Positions 1 to 10,775 of a stretch of 64,000 nucleotides of DNA are shown here, piece by piece. Numbering within the stretch: position 1 is the stretch's first letter; every line of letters begins with the position of its first letter. Where the stretch lies: contig JAQFWX010000074.1 of the NCBI GenBank assembly GCA_027605045.1, positions 119,190 to 183,189 of the forward strand, read 5' to 3'. Origin of the DNA: Phallus indusiatus. Lineage: Eukaryota; Basidiomycota; Agaricomycetes; Phallales; Phallaceae. The position numbers and the translations under genes are program-made. Under the pieces are notes generated by a model that saw only the letters and a program-made list of their open reading frames with translations, did no database searches and was not told the origin of the DNA.

Positions 1-1
1 T

Positions 2-1738
2 GCAGCCCCGTCAACGTCGTTTTTCGCGCCGGCATTGCCACTTTTTATGCCATCGCCGTTCACAGAAATAGCAACTATAGTACCTTTGCCAGTGACGGCA
101 CCGCTAACCAACCCTGTCATGGCAATCCCGTCATCTGGGCTGACAGCGCCTGTCATGCCATTAGCCATGCTACCATCCTCTGCACCCGCCACATCTTCTG
201 CACCCACCACATCTCCTACACCCGCCACATCTTCCGGATCTGCCACATCTTCTGCAGCCGCCACATCTCCTGCAGCCGCCACATCTCCTGCAGCCGCCAC
301 ACCTCCTACACCCGCCACATCCCCTGCACCTACGCCACCTTGTACATCTACACCAGCGTCACCCTCTCCCTCTGCACCAGTGTTGCCGTCTGAACCAGCA
401 CCAGCACCACCTTCTGCACTAGCACCAGCACTGCCTTCTGCACCACCTTCTGCATCAGCACCAGCATCGCTTTTTGCATTAGCGTCGCCTTTTGCACCAG
501 CGCCAGTGTCACCCTCTACACCAGCACCAGCTACTCCCTCTGCACCAGCGTCTCCTTTTGCACCAGCACCAGCTACTCCCTCTGCACCGGCGCCAGCTAC
601 ATCCACAGCACCCGTCTCTTCCTCCACAGCTACACCAGCACCAGACCCGACGGTGGGGCCAATGTCACTCATCGCCTCAGCCACCCTCATACCATTCCTG
701 TCTCCGCCAACTACCACAACTCCAAGAGATAGCACGCCAACACCCGCGCAACCACCGCAATCTGTCGGCTTCCGTTGCTCCAATTGCCTCCGTCTATCAA
801 CGTCTACTCAGCCAGTGCGCCGCGCCCTACGCCTCCGTCTATCAGCATCTGCTCAGCCAGCACACCGTGCCCTGTGTCTTCCCATTCCGGCATCATCAAT
901 ATCTGCGCCCTCTGCCGGGTCTGCCCAGTCATCCGTCCTGGTGCCTTTGACGGTGCCGTCAACTGCACCTCTCCTATCCCAGGCCGTCCCAGCCAAACGT
1001 CATAGGGGCGCGCGTCCCTCTGAGCTCAGAACACCATTCATCCCGGGTGAGTCAAAGAGGTACTTGCATTTTTTTATGATGATTATCACAAGCACTCACT
1101 GTCATAATTTCAGATGGGATAATTTATTTTGTCTGGCAGCGTCCGATGATGCATTCAATGCATCAGACATGGATAGCAGCCTTGATGGAGACTATGAAGA
1201 CTGTGAGGCAGGGTCCGAGTCGGATACAGAGATCACCGACTCCACCAGCGAGATCTCATTGGCAGAGCTGTTTGATGACCTCGGTACTCCTTTAGTACCC
1301 TCGACATGGAGATGTGCGAGTGCTTTTTTGGAGGAGCACCTGTTTGTGCAATCGGCTTGGGAGTACTTCGATGAAGCGGTTTATATTTCAGAGCGCCCGA
1401 TGGAGGAAGTGAAGGAATTCTTACAGCGGCAGAAAGCACAACTCATCCCGGCACAAAAGGTGGTTGAGTCTGTTTATTCATTATTTCAGCAGGCGCACAA
1501 ACAATGGAAAGAGTATTGTCGGGCTTTTGGCGATGATATGTCGGAGGAGTTATTAGATTGGTATCTCAAGATTATTAGCGTTTGGCAAACAGCGCATTTT
1601 CGCGTATCAATTTTAATACACCTACACCGCATGCAAGTTGAGTGTTTATCAATGGCAGTGGAGACGGAAGAGATCCAGGCGTACATGGATGGTTATTTGA
1701 ATTGGTGGGACACAGTGTGTGTCTTTTTCGAAGTTTGA
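2..1738 (+). CDS. Partial Pro/Ala/Ser/Thr-rich hypothetical protein
   Basis: Function not recognised. The frame is open back to base 2 and the sequence before the first Met (base 35) has the same low-complexity composition, so the true start probably lies outside the window. Roughly the first 330 residues are Pro, Ala, Ser and Thr in degenerate repeats (runs such as [10 protein letters not shown] and [11 protein letters not shown]), with no signal peptide visible. An acidic Asp/Glu/Ser stretch follows near residues 385-420, then about 140 residues of ordinary, probably helical sequence rich in Trp, Phe and Glu. A GTGAGT donor at 1047 and a CAG ending at 1139 would define a 93-bp in-frame intron; removing or keeping it leaves the frame open, so both forms are possible. 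The body could be a scaffold or a mobile-element-associated orphan; nothing decides this. Confidence 0.55.
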   Translation, partial: AAPSTSFFAPALPLFMPSPFTEIATIVPLPVTAPLTNPVMAIPSSGLTAPVMPLAMLPSSAPATSSAPTTSPTPATSSGSATSSAAATSPAAATSPAAATPPTPATSPAPTPPCTSTPASPSPSAPVLPSEPAPAPPSALAPALPSAPPSASAPASLFALASPFAPAPVSPSTPAPATPSAPASPFAPAPATPSAPAPATSTAPVSSSTATPAPDPTVGPMSLIASATLIPFLSPPTTTTPRDSTPTPAQPPQSVGFRCSNCLRLSTSTQPVRRALRLRLSASAQPAHRALCLPIPASSISAPSAGSAQSSVLVPLTVPSTAPLLSQAVPAKRHRGARPSELRTPFIPGESKRYLHFFMMIITSTHCHNFRWDNLFCLAASDDAFNASDMDSSLDGDYEDCEAGSESDTEITDSTSEISLAELFDDLGTPLVPSTWRCASAFLEEHLFVQSAWEYFDEAVYISERPMEEVKEFLQRQKAQLIPAQKVVESVYSLFQQAHKQWKEYCRAFGDDMSEELLDWYLKIISVWQTAHFRVSILIHLHRMQVECLSMAVETEEIQAYMDGYLNWWDTVCVFFEV

Positions 1739-2109
1739 CAATGACATGTATGTACCGAAATCAAAATAAAGACGAATTAGTAATTTTATGCGTACTCTCA
1801 CGATTATTTGGGATGATTATTTAATGTACGTATAGATGACTACCTAATGCTGCAAGGGTATTAGATGAGTGAACATTAAGTAAGTGTAGCATACCTAATT
1901 TTCATTGTCCGGAAACCAGGAAGAATAATTTGTGCTTGCATAGTAAGGGTTTGACAATGCATTGAGAAACGTGAGACAGTCTTGATCAGCTGGGTTGATA
2001 GGCGGGTAAACTGGGTCGGATGCAAGAGTAGGGGAAGGCTCCGGTTCCTGCTTTATGATTGCGGTCGTGTGAGTGGCTTGATGAGGAAGAGCTACGCGGG
2101 TTATTATTA
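1739..2109. other. Intergenic spacer
   Basis: AT-rich spacer between the 3' ends of two convergent genes. An AATAAA-like string near 1763-1768 could serve polyadenylation of the upstream gene. No gene seen. Confidence 0.5.
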
Positions 2110-2685
2110 TTACACAAGTGTCATGCTCTGAAAGCTATTTTGCGCACCTGAATGAGATGACAAATTTGCCGTCGAATGTTTTTCTTTGGTACTTTGCTTT
2201 TTACTGCGTTTCGGCGTCGACGGAATTAAATGAGGGGGAGGCGAGCGAGAAGCTGATACTGGAGCTGGAATTTTACTAGGAGAAGATGAAAATTTTTTGC
2301 TGGCGGGATTGAGTGAACAGCTAGCAGGGGGAGGCGAAGGAGAGCCAAGTGCGCAGTGTTTTTTATGATCTCCAGATGTGTGTTTGTATATAAAAAGAGA
2401 ACATTCACACTGATCAAAAATTCGCCAAAATTGGTCGTTGCTGACACCTTCGCCATTGTATAATCCGGCCAATGCATTCGTCAAGTCCTCTCCAGATAAA
2501 GGAGGAACTTCGGAGTTTCTTTTTATTGCAAACTGGTGGTGCGGTGGCTCCCAGAGCGAAGCGGTATCCCCAAACCATCGATCGCCTTTATTTTCTATAA
2601 TAATAAGGATTTGTTAAGAGTAATACAAATTTAAAGCATATCTTACGCATGGATAGCATGCCTGAATTTCCTCCAGGCTTAGTCG

Positions 2686-2690
2686 GGCTA
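2686..2690. repeat. Target-site duplication, left copy (GGCTA)
   Basis: Five bases GGCTA directly before the LTR, matching the five bases directly after it, as expected from integrase-mediated insertion. Confidence 0.85.
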
Positions 2691-3088
2691 TGTCAGGGTA
2701 CGCTACCGCGTCCCCTCATTTTTCCTTATTTATTATCATCGGTATATATCTATTTCTATCTCATTTATATTTCCCGTGCATTGCCTCTACCATCCGTTTA
2801 TTCTCTCCGTCCATATTTCACCTTCTCTGCTCGCGCGCCTTGCGCGCTCGTACACGGCGTGATGCCCGTGACATCACGTCGCTTAGGCTCGGCTTGGGCG
2901 CCTGGCACTTAGCTGTGCCAGGGCCGCACGCCGCGTCGTCGTTTTATGTATATAGTAGCTGTACCTAGAGTGAGGGTCCCTAAGCTTGTTCTCTTAGGAT
3001 CCCCTCCCTCTAGGTGAGTAGTATAGTTACCTTCCAATATATTTACTTAGGATCCCCTCCCTCTAGTGTGAGCTGAGTAGCCCTAACA
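2691..3088 (+). mobile_element. Solo LTR of an LTR retrotransposon
   Basis: A 398-bp element beginning TGTCAGGG and ending CCCTAACA, near-perfect inverted termini of the TG...CA type, flanked on both sides by GGCTA. No internal coding region or second LTR is present, so this is a solo LTR left by recombination. It is more GC-rich than its surroundings around 2825-2940, has a TATA-like tract near 2743-2775, and contains a hairpin with 8-bp arms (CCTGGCAC/GTGCCAGG) near 2900-2922. The orientation is arbitrary because only the LTR survives. Superfamily (Gypsy or Copia) cannot be told from this sequence. Confidence 0.88.
2993..3066 (+). repeat. 21-bp direct repeat inside the LTR
   Basis: A 21-bp sequence at 2993-3013 containing GGATCCCCTCCCTC recurs exactly at 3046-3066. 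It lies in the 3' part of the LTR. A role as a transcription-factor site or a replication by-product is possible. Confidence 0.75.
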
Positions 3089-3093
3089 GGCTA
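3089..3093. repeat. Target-site duplication, right copy (GGCTA)
   Basis: Five bases GGCTA directly after the LTR terminus CCCTAACA, identical to the left copy. Confidence 0.85.
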
Positions 3094-4192
3094 GACTTTA
3101 CCTCCAGCAGAGACTGGACCTCGAGCAACTCCTCCGTGTCAGAGATCTCAATAGGTGAGAACGATCTCTGAGGCTGAGTAGATGGCAAAATCGACGAATT
3201 TTCTGTGAAATATTTAGATGGCATTAAGCTACCAAAATAAGCTTACATACTTTGATTATTAGTGAATTTTTGCCTCTTAGAGTCCGATAAAAGGAAGGGA
3301 ATGGTTGAAGACGAGCCACGTTTATAACCTAGTTGCTTTGATAAAAAAACTCACACTCAAAAAATGGAGTGAACTTACCTCGGTTGGGAGTATATCTTTT
3401 CCTTGTTGGTGAAACGAAGGGTCTCGGGGGTGTGGGAATAGACGATAGCAAATATTGCGGCAACTTTTCTTCCATGCTAAGAAGACCTTGTTCGTCGAAT
3501 TTTTCCAAACCTGATGCCGTCTACTCAGGTTGATGGTATTGCATTGCCATGAAAAAACATACCTTCCCCGAGCATTATGGCACGCCGCGGATAGCTTTTC
3601 GTCACCAAATTTTTATTCTCGTGAATTTTCGCCAATGGAACTGAAGTCTGTCATCAGTCAAGTGCATATAATGTGGATATCACTTACTGAAAATGCGGCA
3701 GCCGCCATAGTGAGCATGGCATCCTAATGCAACTGTACTGTAATACCTAGAATCAGTCCTACCTACCACCCAAATCTTCGCGAAATGCAAATCATTAGGA
3801 TCTTTTGCCGGGATATTGCATGGACAGGATGGCAAGGAAAACTCATAATGCCTGTATGCGAAATCCAGCATAGTGGCACGGAAAGGCTTCCCTTCGTCAT
3901 CCAGTGGCCTAAGAAACAAATTTAGTAGTGAGAATTAAAGAAAATATGGGATTTACCAAGGCCAAACAACAGGTTCGGACTCATTTCCATTAACCCAGCT
4001 GAGAACACGACCATTCGCGATCTCAGAGTTCATGACACGCTTACACCTGAGGAACAGATCATCATGTTCCCCTGCGCTGGGAGTCGACGAGAACGAATTT
4101 TCAATGGGAGAGGAAGAAATTTTAGATGGAGAATTCAATAATGGAGGTGTTAAAAAGGAGGAACTGCGAGAGTTTGGGTTTATGGAGTGCAT

Positions 4193-5291
4193 AATAGAAG
4201 TGGACAGTGGTGGTTGGGGGAGACTGACGAGTCGATGATTTTTGTCAACGAAAATCCTGGTGTTTATATGTCCTGAAAAAATGAGTTTATTTTATTTTGT
4301 GAATTTTATTTTAACAGCAAAAGCTCGGCAGGCAACACATGTGCGCGCACATTTTTTTCTCAAATGAATAGACCTCAACGTCGTTTAAAACTTTCGCAAT
4401 TTAAACTAATACAAATTTGGATATATCTTGTCTATACGTGGAGCACAGTAACTAAGGACAATTGGCTTGAAATTCGTGAAACTTTCCTTCGCACCTCGGG
4501 GTGCCTGCGCTTAAGCAAAGTAATTGATTAGAAGGTTTTTAGAGGATAGATAAGATCACGCCGAAGAGATATTTATGGAAACCATCATTTGATGACAAAG
4601 GGTTTCAATAGAATGCGAAACTCCGATTTGGCTGTGAATAACGCCCAGCAGCGCCCATCAAAAGAAGCTTGCATAAGCGAAAAGGCTGCAGCAGCATACT
4701 AGTAGTGACATCGGCTGTAGCAACCGCCAGTAAGCCGCTTAGTCACTTCTTGCTCCAGCTTTACTTCCCTCGCTGCTATGTGACATGTGACATGCATGTG
4801 ACATTAACGCGTCACACTGGCCACAGCTACGAGCCGTAGCCAGCTTCCCAGTAAACCGAATTTTTCCGCCTAATTGGTTAGGTAATCGTGTCGGGTTTCA
4901 GACTCCGTCTTTTGCTGTATCCCATCGTTACCGCTGTTTCCTTGTAAAAGCCAGTTTCTCTAAATTTAAATCGACCGGGTGAACCGGTGCAAAGTAATAA
5001 CAATGTTCATATGCAATTCCTATGAACCCGAAGTATAATAAATAATTCAATTCAATTCAAATTAGGGTCATATCACCTGTTGTAAGTCATCCGGCGATAT
5101 TCATTGTTCATCTTGTGTTGTGTGTTTTGTAGGGATACAACTCGTTCATGGAGATTCGAGATTGAGGAAAGCGCGTTAGTGGGCACGTGGCTTGTTTGTC
5201 AGCCGCTTTAGCCTTTGACTGGAGCCTTGCTGCAGAACGCCTGAAGTTTTCGCATCCGCTCTCACAATAACACTCAGTCAGGCCTTTTTTG
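4193..5291. other. Intergenic region upstream of the TatD gene
   Basis: About 1.1 kb between divergent genes. It holds TGACATG repeats at 4782-4804 and short AATTC repeats near 5044-5060. No coding region could be supported; a minus-strand frame at 5108-5377 overlaps TatD exon 1 and is treated as chance. Confidence 0.45.
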
Positions 5292-6841
5292 ATGTCTATA
5301 AACATAGTTGCAAACGCTGCGGTTGGTAATGCTGTTAACGAAGCTTTGGCTGGCGTTACTTCTAAGGCGAAATTCATCGGTGCGCGATTATTCTAGATTG
5401 GCATAAGCTTAAACTTGCCTAACGGACTTATGTCAGATATCGGGGGTGTGTTGAGTATTCGATGTTCTCGTGAAGTCTTCTTGAGCCCTATATTCCGGTA
5501 GTCAATCTTATCGATCCCGTATTTCGGGGCATTCACCGTGGCAACCGTAAACACGAAGGTGAAGCAACTTATCCAGATTACGATGCTCAATGAATACCAT
5601 TCAACCACATCACCTGCGTTTAGATGATCTAACTGAGGTTATGAAACGTTCTCAAGCCGCAGGTGTTAAGAGTATGATAATCACAGGAGGAAGTTTGCGC
5701 GAATCTCGGCAAGCCGTACAGCTCGCAAAAGAACTTGAACACAGTAGTATGTATCTGTTCAGGCTACAGCAGTTTTAAAATGATTTTCAGGTTTGTATGC
5801 AACTGCTGGATGCCATCCCACTAGATCTGAAGAATTTGAAAAATTCAAGTCCGGACCTCATGGCTATCTGCAAGCTCTTGATCAACTCATATCTCAGAAT
5901 CTTTCGGGGAAAGGCCGTATAGTGGCTGTTGGTGAATGTGGTTTAGGTATATATATGTGTATACTTAAGTTAATGCACACTAAAAATGCCTACTGTGTCT
6001 TAAGATTACGATCGGACACATTTTGCATCGCCAGAGACACAACAGACATATTTTCGTTGGGTTCTTTTCTTGTAATCCTCGATCGTTCCTCATTTTGTGA
6101 CTTTTGCGTTCAGGAATGCAGTTGGCGCTAGCCAAAAAACATCATCTTCCTTTATTCCTACATTCTCGGGCAGCACACGCGGACTTCGTTAGGATCCTGA
6201 GGGAAGAGGGCTTTGCAGTTGACGGTGGACGAAACGTTGGCGCCAATGGAGGTGTAGTTCATTCGTTTACGGGAAGCCCTGAAGAAGCGTTAGAATACGT
6301 AAGTCTGCATACACTTTCAGACATTACTTTGCCCCGCTTACGCTACTTACATAGATGGAGATGGGATTTCATATCTCGTGAGATACATACGTGACCTTGC
6401 CTCGTGTTCGTTTATCTCATTAAATAGTCTAAATGGATGTTCTTTGAAAACGGAAGACAACTTGAAAGCTGCGAAGGTGGTTCGGCTGGATAGGCTGTTG
6501 CTGGAAACAGGTGAAGGCACTCGTGTCCCATGTACCCTATACCGCACGGCTGATTATTCCTTTGAGAAGATGCTCCATGGTGTTCTCTAACATCAACACA
6601 TGCATCCAGAAAGCATCTAAGCTCGTTGCCTCAATATCTTAGTTCCTTATTCTCTCCGCCTGCAAAGCGACCAGAACAGTTTTTGATGGGCCATCCTGTG
6701 AAGGGACGAAACGAACCATCAGCGATTGGCAATGTAGCTTGGGTTGTCCATGAACTATACGGTATTCCTTTTGAGGAGTTGGTTGAGCAAGTGTGGAAGA
6801 ACACGGTACAGCTTTTTGATCTACAAGACGTAGTTGATTGA
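5292..6841 (+). CDS. TatD-family metal-dependent deoxyribonuclease (TATDN1-like)
   Basis: Predicted 3'-5' exonuclease/DNase of the TatD metallohydrolase family (TIM barrel, two metals), probably nuclear or mitochondrial and linked to DNA repair or apoptotic DNA decay. Ten exons: 5292-5379, 5437-5445, 5502-5558, 5624-5746, 5791-5946, 6005-6055, 6114-6298, 6355-6377, 6428-6510 and 6570-6841. The joined frame gives the family landmarks in order: KFIDIGVNLIDPVFRG, KHEDDL, MIITGGSLRES, YATAGCHPTR, VAVGECGLDYDR, LPLFLHSRAAHADF, VVHSFTGS, LNGCSLKTEDNL, LLLETDAPWC and KGRNEP. Metal-binding Glu (GECGLD), His (LHSR), His (VHSF) and Asp (TDAPW) are all present, and spacing matches the recalled human TATDN1 almost residue for residue. 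Exon 2 is only 9 nt. The gene appears intact. Confidence 0.93.
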
Positions 6842-7724
6842 TCACTGTGTACATACATATATACATAGAATGCCTATTATTCCCAAAGCTATTTTTTATG
6901 ATTGCTTTTCACGAATTCCTATAACCGGAAAACTGCAGACCAGAATGCAGGAAGTCACTGAACATCGTGTGAGGCCATGATACTAGTCATAATAATAATC
7001 AAGCTCCGACTACTGAGAGAAATCTGTCAAACTTTATTGTTTTGCACTGTCTAGATGCTCCAAAAGACTTGGATCCTTTTCCAGACGCTCTCCATCATTA
7101 ATGTCGGCATCCACAAAAATCACTCGTACGCCTGCAAATCTGGGACGTCTGGATAACTAATAACATTGGACCACTACGGTGGCCGGCTGACTTCCGCCGC
7201 AGTGATTCAAAGATGGCTGGTTGGCCTTTGTTTACGTATTACATGGTCTTACTTTTGTGATGTATGAAAAGCAAAGACGAGTTATTGTAAGTCTTCCAAC
7301 GTCAATACCGAAGTTTTTACATTCTTTGAATCATCTTAAAGGTGTTATCCACTCCAGAATATGGGAAACATGAAAATTGTTGCTTGTTGATCATCTACGC
7401 TATTGGTCATGACAAAGGCTAAAAAATCACCGGAGTTATGGGCGCACCTATTAATCGATTTTGACTCGTCAACAGGATTGGTATCTCCATATGCCCTTTA
7501 GTGGCTTTGAGACGTTTCAGTCTACCGATACGGACACCGAACCGATGTTAAAAAAAACCAAAATATTGGGAAGAGTACGAAAAGCACTGGGTACATGTGT
7601 ATGGCGGGAGTACAATTCAAGAATCACATGCAATCGGGACGTTGACATGCAAGAACTACTTTTGACTCCCTTCCCGTACATAAGTCTCCTCCGAGTCTGC
7701 CAACAATTTCACTGTGATGCTCCA
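6842..7724. other. Spacer with a possible orphan terminal exon
   Basis: Lies between the 3' ends of the TatD gene and the first decarboxylase copy. On the minus strand at about 7040-7160 an open stretch reads RFAGVRVIFVDADINDGERL and ends in a stop near 7042, which looks like real protein. No partner exons could be joined to it, so it may be a decayed gene fragment. A plus-strand frame at 7461-7919 is mostly antisense to the decarboxylase and was rejected. Confidence 0.3.
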
Positions 7725-9074
7725 CTAGGAAGAGAGTACGGAAGCTACGACACTGTTAATCCGAACGATGTTGCCGGGAACGGTGTATCTGGGCTCGACA
7801 ACGACATTCGCAGCGGCTCGGAAAACAAGGGCAGAAGAAGATCCACCAAAGTGGAACATGCCCAGTTCCTCCCCTCGCACGACGTGCTGTCCTTCACGGA
7901 CGGTAGCTTGACAACTTGAGATCTCGCACATTCCAATAGCGATGAAACAGATAAGGCCTATTTCAGCGTTGTCCGCGTCTATAAAGAAAAGCTGGCGAGT
8001 GGCGGTATTGGCGATCCACGTAAGCGAGTTGGAGTAGGGAAAGGGTTCACTGGAGTCAGGGGGTGGGAGTGGAGTGTATAGGGTGCTGGGTGCTTGAGCA
8101 TAGTATGCCCCTGGAATTATAACGATTTTCTTTATGATTCCATTGACCGGAGAGTGCCAGCGGTGATATTCTGTCATACGAAGAACCCCTTGAAGAACGC
8201 TCCCGCCTATGAATTCTTTGGTATTCGGATCATTTCCTAGCAAATGTATCAGAGAATATTTCTGATTTTTGATGAATAATTCATCAACAAGTTGTATATT
8301 TGTTTGATACGCGTATGAGGTCGTTTCGCAAGGGGCACTGATTAGGCTCAAGTCATCAATCGGTCCTGTAGGACGGTCAATTTCAGGTGACCTGTATCGG
8401 CGAGTGAAGAAATCTTCGAAGGAGCCAAAACCATAATATGGTTTATTGGGATCACAAACGAACACTTGTTCGAATGTGCGGCCATTGTATTCCGCCATTA
8501 GAAGGTCCAACGCCACCGTACTGAACCATCCATCTCCACCGTGTTCATCCAAGTCGGAAAGCACACTACAAGAGTCTAGCGAAGTCAGGTATAGAACCCA
8601 CGCGTCAAAAATATTCTTTAAATGCTGGTTGACATTTTCTCTTGTGTAGGTGGAGAAGCCACTGATTGTGTTAGCTCCTGCTGCAAGGATGTTGTAAATA
8701 GAGGTCGTTTCATACGGACTGAAAGTCGGTGCCTCGCGGAATGCTTCGTCAAACATCCAAACAAGCTCAACATAATTCCGAGGCTTGAAAAGGAAAAGAG
8801 TGTTTAGAAATGACGAAGCCTTTTCTGGAAAGAAAAAAGGAAAACGCACAGGTTCGATTGCTCCTTCTAACATACTGACGAACTCAGTGAAGACAATGGG
8901 ATTTTGCTCGATAAATTCTTTGAAGGCCTGAACTTCGGGAAGCAGTGACCGCCCTTCTTTGTAGTGTTGACGGGCTTGATCAAATAACCTTCGTATGTAG
9001 TCGGACATAACTGCCCCGTCATCTATGTCTTCAAAAGGTTCGGAAGACAACCTCTTCGAATTCTTCAGAAACAT
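7725..9074 (-). CDS. PsiD-like PSD-fold L-amino-acid decarboxylase, array copy 1
   Basis: Pyruvoyl-dependent decarboxylase of the phosphatidylserine-decarboxylase-related family that includes the fungal L-tryptophan decarboxylase PsiD. Exon 1 is 9074-8850; a GTGCGT...AAG intron (8849-8784, 66 bp) precedes exon 2 (8783-7725). The N-terminal helical region has FKEFIEQNPIVFTEFVSMLEG, close in layout to PsiD. The core has FEDFFTRRYRSPEIDRP, the active-site YHRWHSPVNG, MCEISSCQATV and the self-cleavage motif FHFGGSSSALVFR near the C terminus, where cleavage between Gly and Ser would create the pyruvoyl group. Substrate cannot be read from sequence; aromatic amino acids are the best guess. The 66-bp intron has no stop and is a multiple of three, so retention would add 22 residues. 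Lacks any membrane segment, unlike true PS decarboxylases. Confidence 0.88.
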   Translation of the reverse strand: MFLKNSKRLSSEPFEDIDDGAVMSDYIRRLFDQARQHYKEGRSLLPEVQAFKEFIEQNPIVFTEFVSMLEGAIEPVRFPFFFPEKASSFLNTLFLFKPRNYVELVWMFDEAFREAPTFSPYETTSIYNILAAGANTISGFSTYTRENVNQHLKNIFDAWVLYLTSLDSCSVLSDLDEHGGDGWFSTVALDLLMAEYNGRTFEQVFVCDPNKPYYGFGSFEDFFTRRYRSPEIDRPTGPIDDLSLISAPCETTSYAYQTNIQLVDELFIKNQKYSLIHLLGNDPNTKEFIGGSVLQGVLRMTEYHRWHSPVNGIIKKIVIIPGAYYAQAPSTLYTPLPPPDSSEPFPYSNSLTWIANTATRQLFFIDADNAEIGLICFIAIGMCEISSCQATVREGQHVVRGEELGMFHFGGSSSALVFRAAANVVVEPRYTVPGNIVRINSVVASVLSS

Positions 9075-10775
9075 GGCTCTACAAAGTTAGAATTGAGAGC
9101 ACTGAAAGGGGGAGTATTCAAGGATAGAATACCTTTATGGTGATTGTTGGTCGATGTTGAAACATCTTCAAGAGTCTTAAATGCCGGTTATATAGATGAT
9201 TGGGGCGACATAGACACACCACGTGTAGAGGATGGACCCTCAGGCGGGCGCACTTCTAGACTCATCAACACTTGATTTTGAATTTATTGAATAATTGGGC
9301 TGATAATGGCATACAGATCGCATCGATTGATTCTGTAGAGCCGGCGGCGAATGAATCTGTCATAATCAATGACAACAGTGAGCTACTCTGCCAATCAGTA
9401 GACTCGGCAAAGCTGTCCGGCCTTTTAGTAGGGTCTCTCGGATCAGTCTGGAGAGTCTGGGAAAGCTGGAAAGGCTTTGTCCACTTTACGTAGACCTTTA
9501 GTATATGAAAAGAAATTCCATTTTTCCGCATATATATATATTATATGAATTATATACTATACATTTTCAAATTGCATATATTAGGTTTGTGTTAATGGCT
9601 ACACTACAACTATTGGCATTTGCTCATACAACCCGCATACGGGACAGATATCAAAATGCATCATAAGCAACTAGGAGTGCTGCACATTGGCAGCGATGTC
9701 TGAGATTCCGGACTAAAATTATATAATTTACACACAGGGCTTACTCACGTGTTGAACTTTGAATCCATATATGTAGATGCATTCCCCAGGACCTTCCGGC
9801 CTTCTCAACTTTCCAAATTTGTTCGTTCATTTGTTGTTACGTTATTGATCATCTTTTGATCCCATATTATGACATTCTTTCACATCATTTTCATAGAATC
9901 TACATTGAACACTTGCAAGTTGGGTACGTAAAGACGTGCAGTTGTTACTGGACCTTTTTAATCGACGGTAATTAAGGCGAAATCACGGCAGAGACTCAGA
10001 TTACTCAATTCATTGAGACGTCTTTTTTTATTCATGAACGGAGCAAGGTATCAACTATTATTATGAATGAGGGAAAAATAAACGCGCTCTGTCAGAATTA
10101 ACATTTAAGATTGCACACTTGGCCATACTAGTACTAGTACATAAGGGTATCAATAATGAAGCTGGATCTTCATGATGGGTGGGGCGCTGGTAATAGGAAA
10201 AAAGAAGTCCATATAATCAGCCCAATGTATGAACTTCGTTCCATACCGTCGAATTTTAGAGATTGATTTAAGATGAATTAAAAAATTGGTGTTAGTTGTC
10301 AATAGGGTCATCGTCGGTAGCTTCTTCAAGGGAATCTGTGATTCATCTCCATTAGTAACTGAAGCCCTTGATAAAGTCTAGTGCTATACGTAAAAACTGT
10401 CCTAGAAGACTAATGAATAAAATAATTCATATCAGAATCACCTGACTTTGTCTACATAAATACTTTATTGACTATAGCTCCAAAAAGCCTCTCCTTGTAT
10501 TTACCGGATAATATAAAAACCTATTATCAACTGAGAGCTAAAGACCAGAAAAATCCCAAAGCTGTCAAAAGGAAAAACTTGCTCGTGAGCGGGACACTGG
10601 AACACTGAAGAAGCCCGGTAGTACACATCTTCTAGTACTCAAAATGCCATATCATTTATACAATGTTCATCTTTAAAAAAAAGTAATTTTATATAAATAT
10701 ACAGGTTATATCAAGAGAACAATAAATCTGTCGTCAGTGACGCGAGAAATTCTGTACCGCACTACCGCACTCGCT
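9075..10775. other. Array spacer 1
   Basis: AT-rich spacer with no supported gene. About 9250-9600 resembles the spacer above copy 2 (about 12340-12640), including an AT-rich tract near 9528-9585, so the duplicated unit is about 3.1 kb and larger than the gene. Confidence 0.5.
9188..9194 (-). promoter_or_regulatory. TATA-like element of decarboxylase copy 1
   Basis: TATATAA on the minus strand about 114 bp before the start codon. Comparable elements precede all five copies. Confidence 0.5.

Larger units (their letters stand above)
2110..4192 (-). pseudogene. Unknown multi-exon gene disrupted by a solo LTR
   Basis: Family not recognised. Reconstructed minus-strand exons are 4192-3957, 3908-3767, 3723-3688, 3647-3563, 3510-3379, 3202-3094 joined to 2690-2647, and 2594-2110, with GT-AG introns of 40-176 bp. 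Exon six is interrupted by the LTR at 2691-3088; if the LTR plus one target-site copy is ignored, the frame runs on correctly into the last exon. As it stands, translation would stop inside the LTR at about 3063. The product starts with a Ser/Pro-rich stretch, then a compact region containing FRATMLDFAYRHYEF and a short C-x-C motif. Near the C terminus CECSLFIYKH followed by HKKHC could bind zinc, ahead of a basic Ser/Pro-rich tail. Introns of 40 and 43 bp are short, so small errors in exons 3-4 are possible. Expression of a truncated form cannot be excluded. Confidence 0.65.

Noticed and set aside
492..950. Long His/Gln/Leu-rich frame overlapping the first gene
   Set aside because: Shadow frame of the Pro/Ala/Ser repeats; no independent start context or motif.
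2649..2968. Plus-strand frames of 87-92 codons
   Set aside because: They lie in the solo LTR and cross its border; no protein motif.
5108..5608. Minus-strand frames opposite the TatD gene
   Set aside because: They are antisense to well supported TatD exons and have no motif.
7461..7919. Plus-strand 152-codon frame and similar ones at 10737, 13822, 15974, 20100 and 20720
   Set aside because: All are antisense shadows of the conserved decarboxylase exons; they recur because the exons are duplicated.
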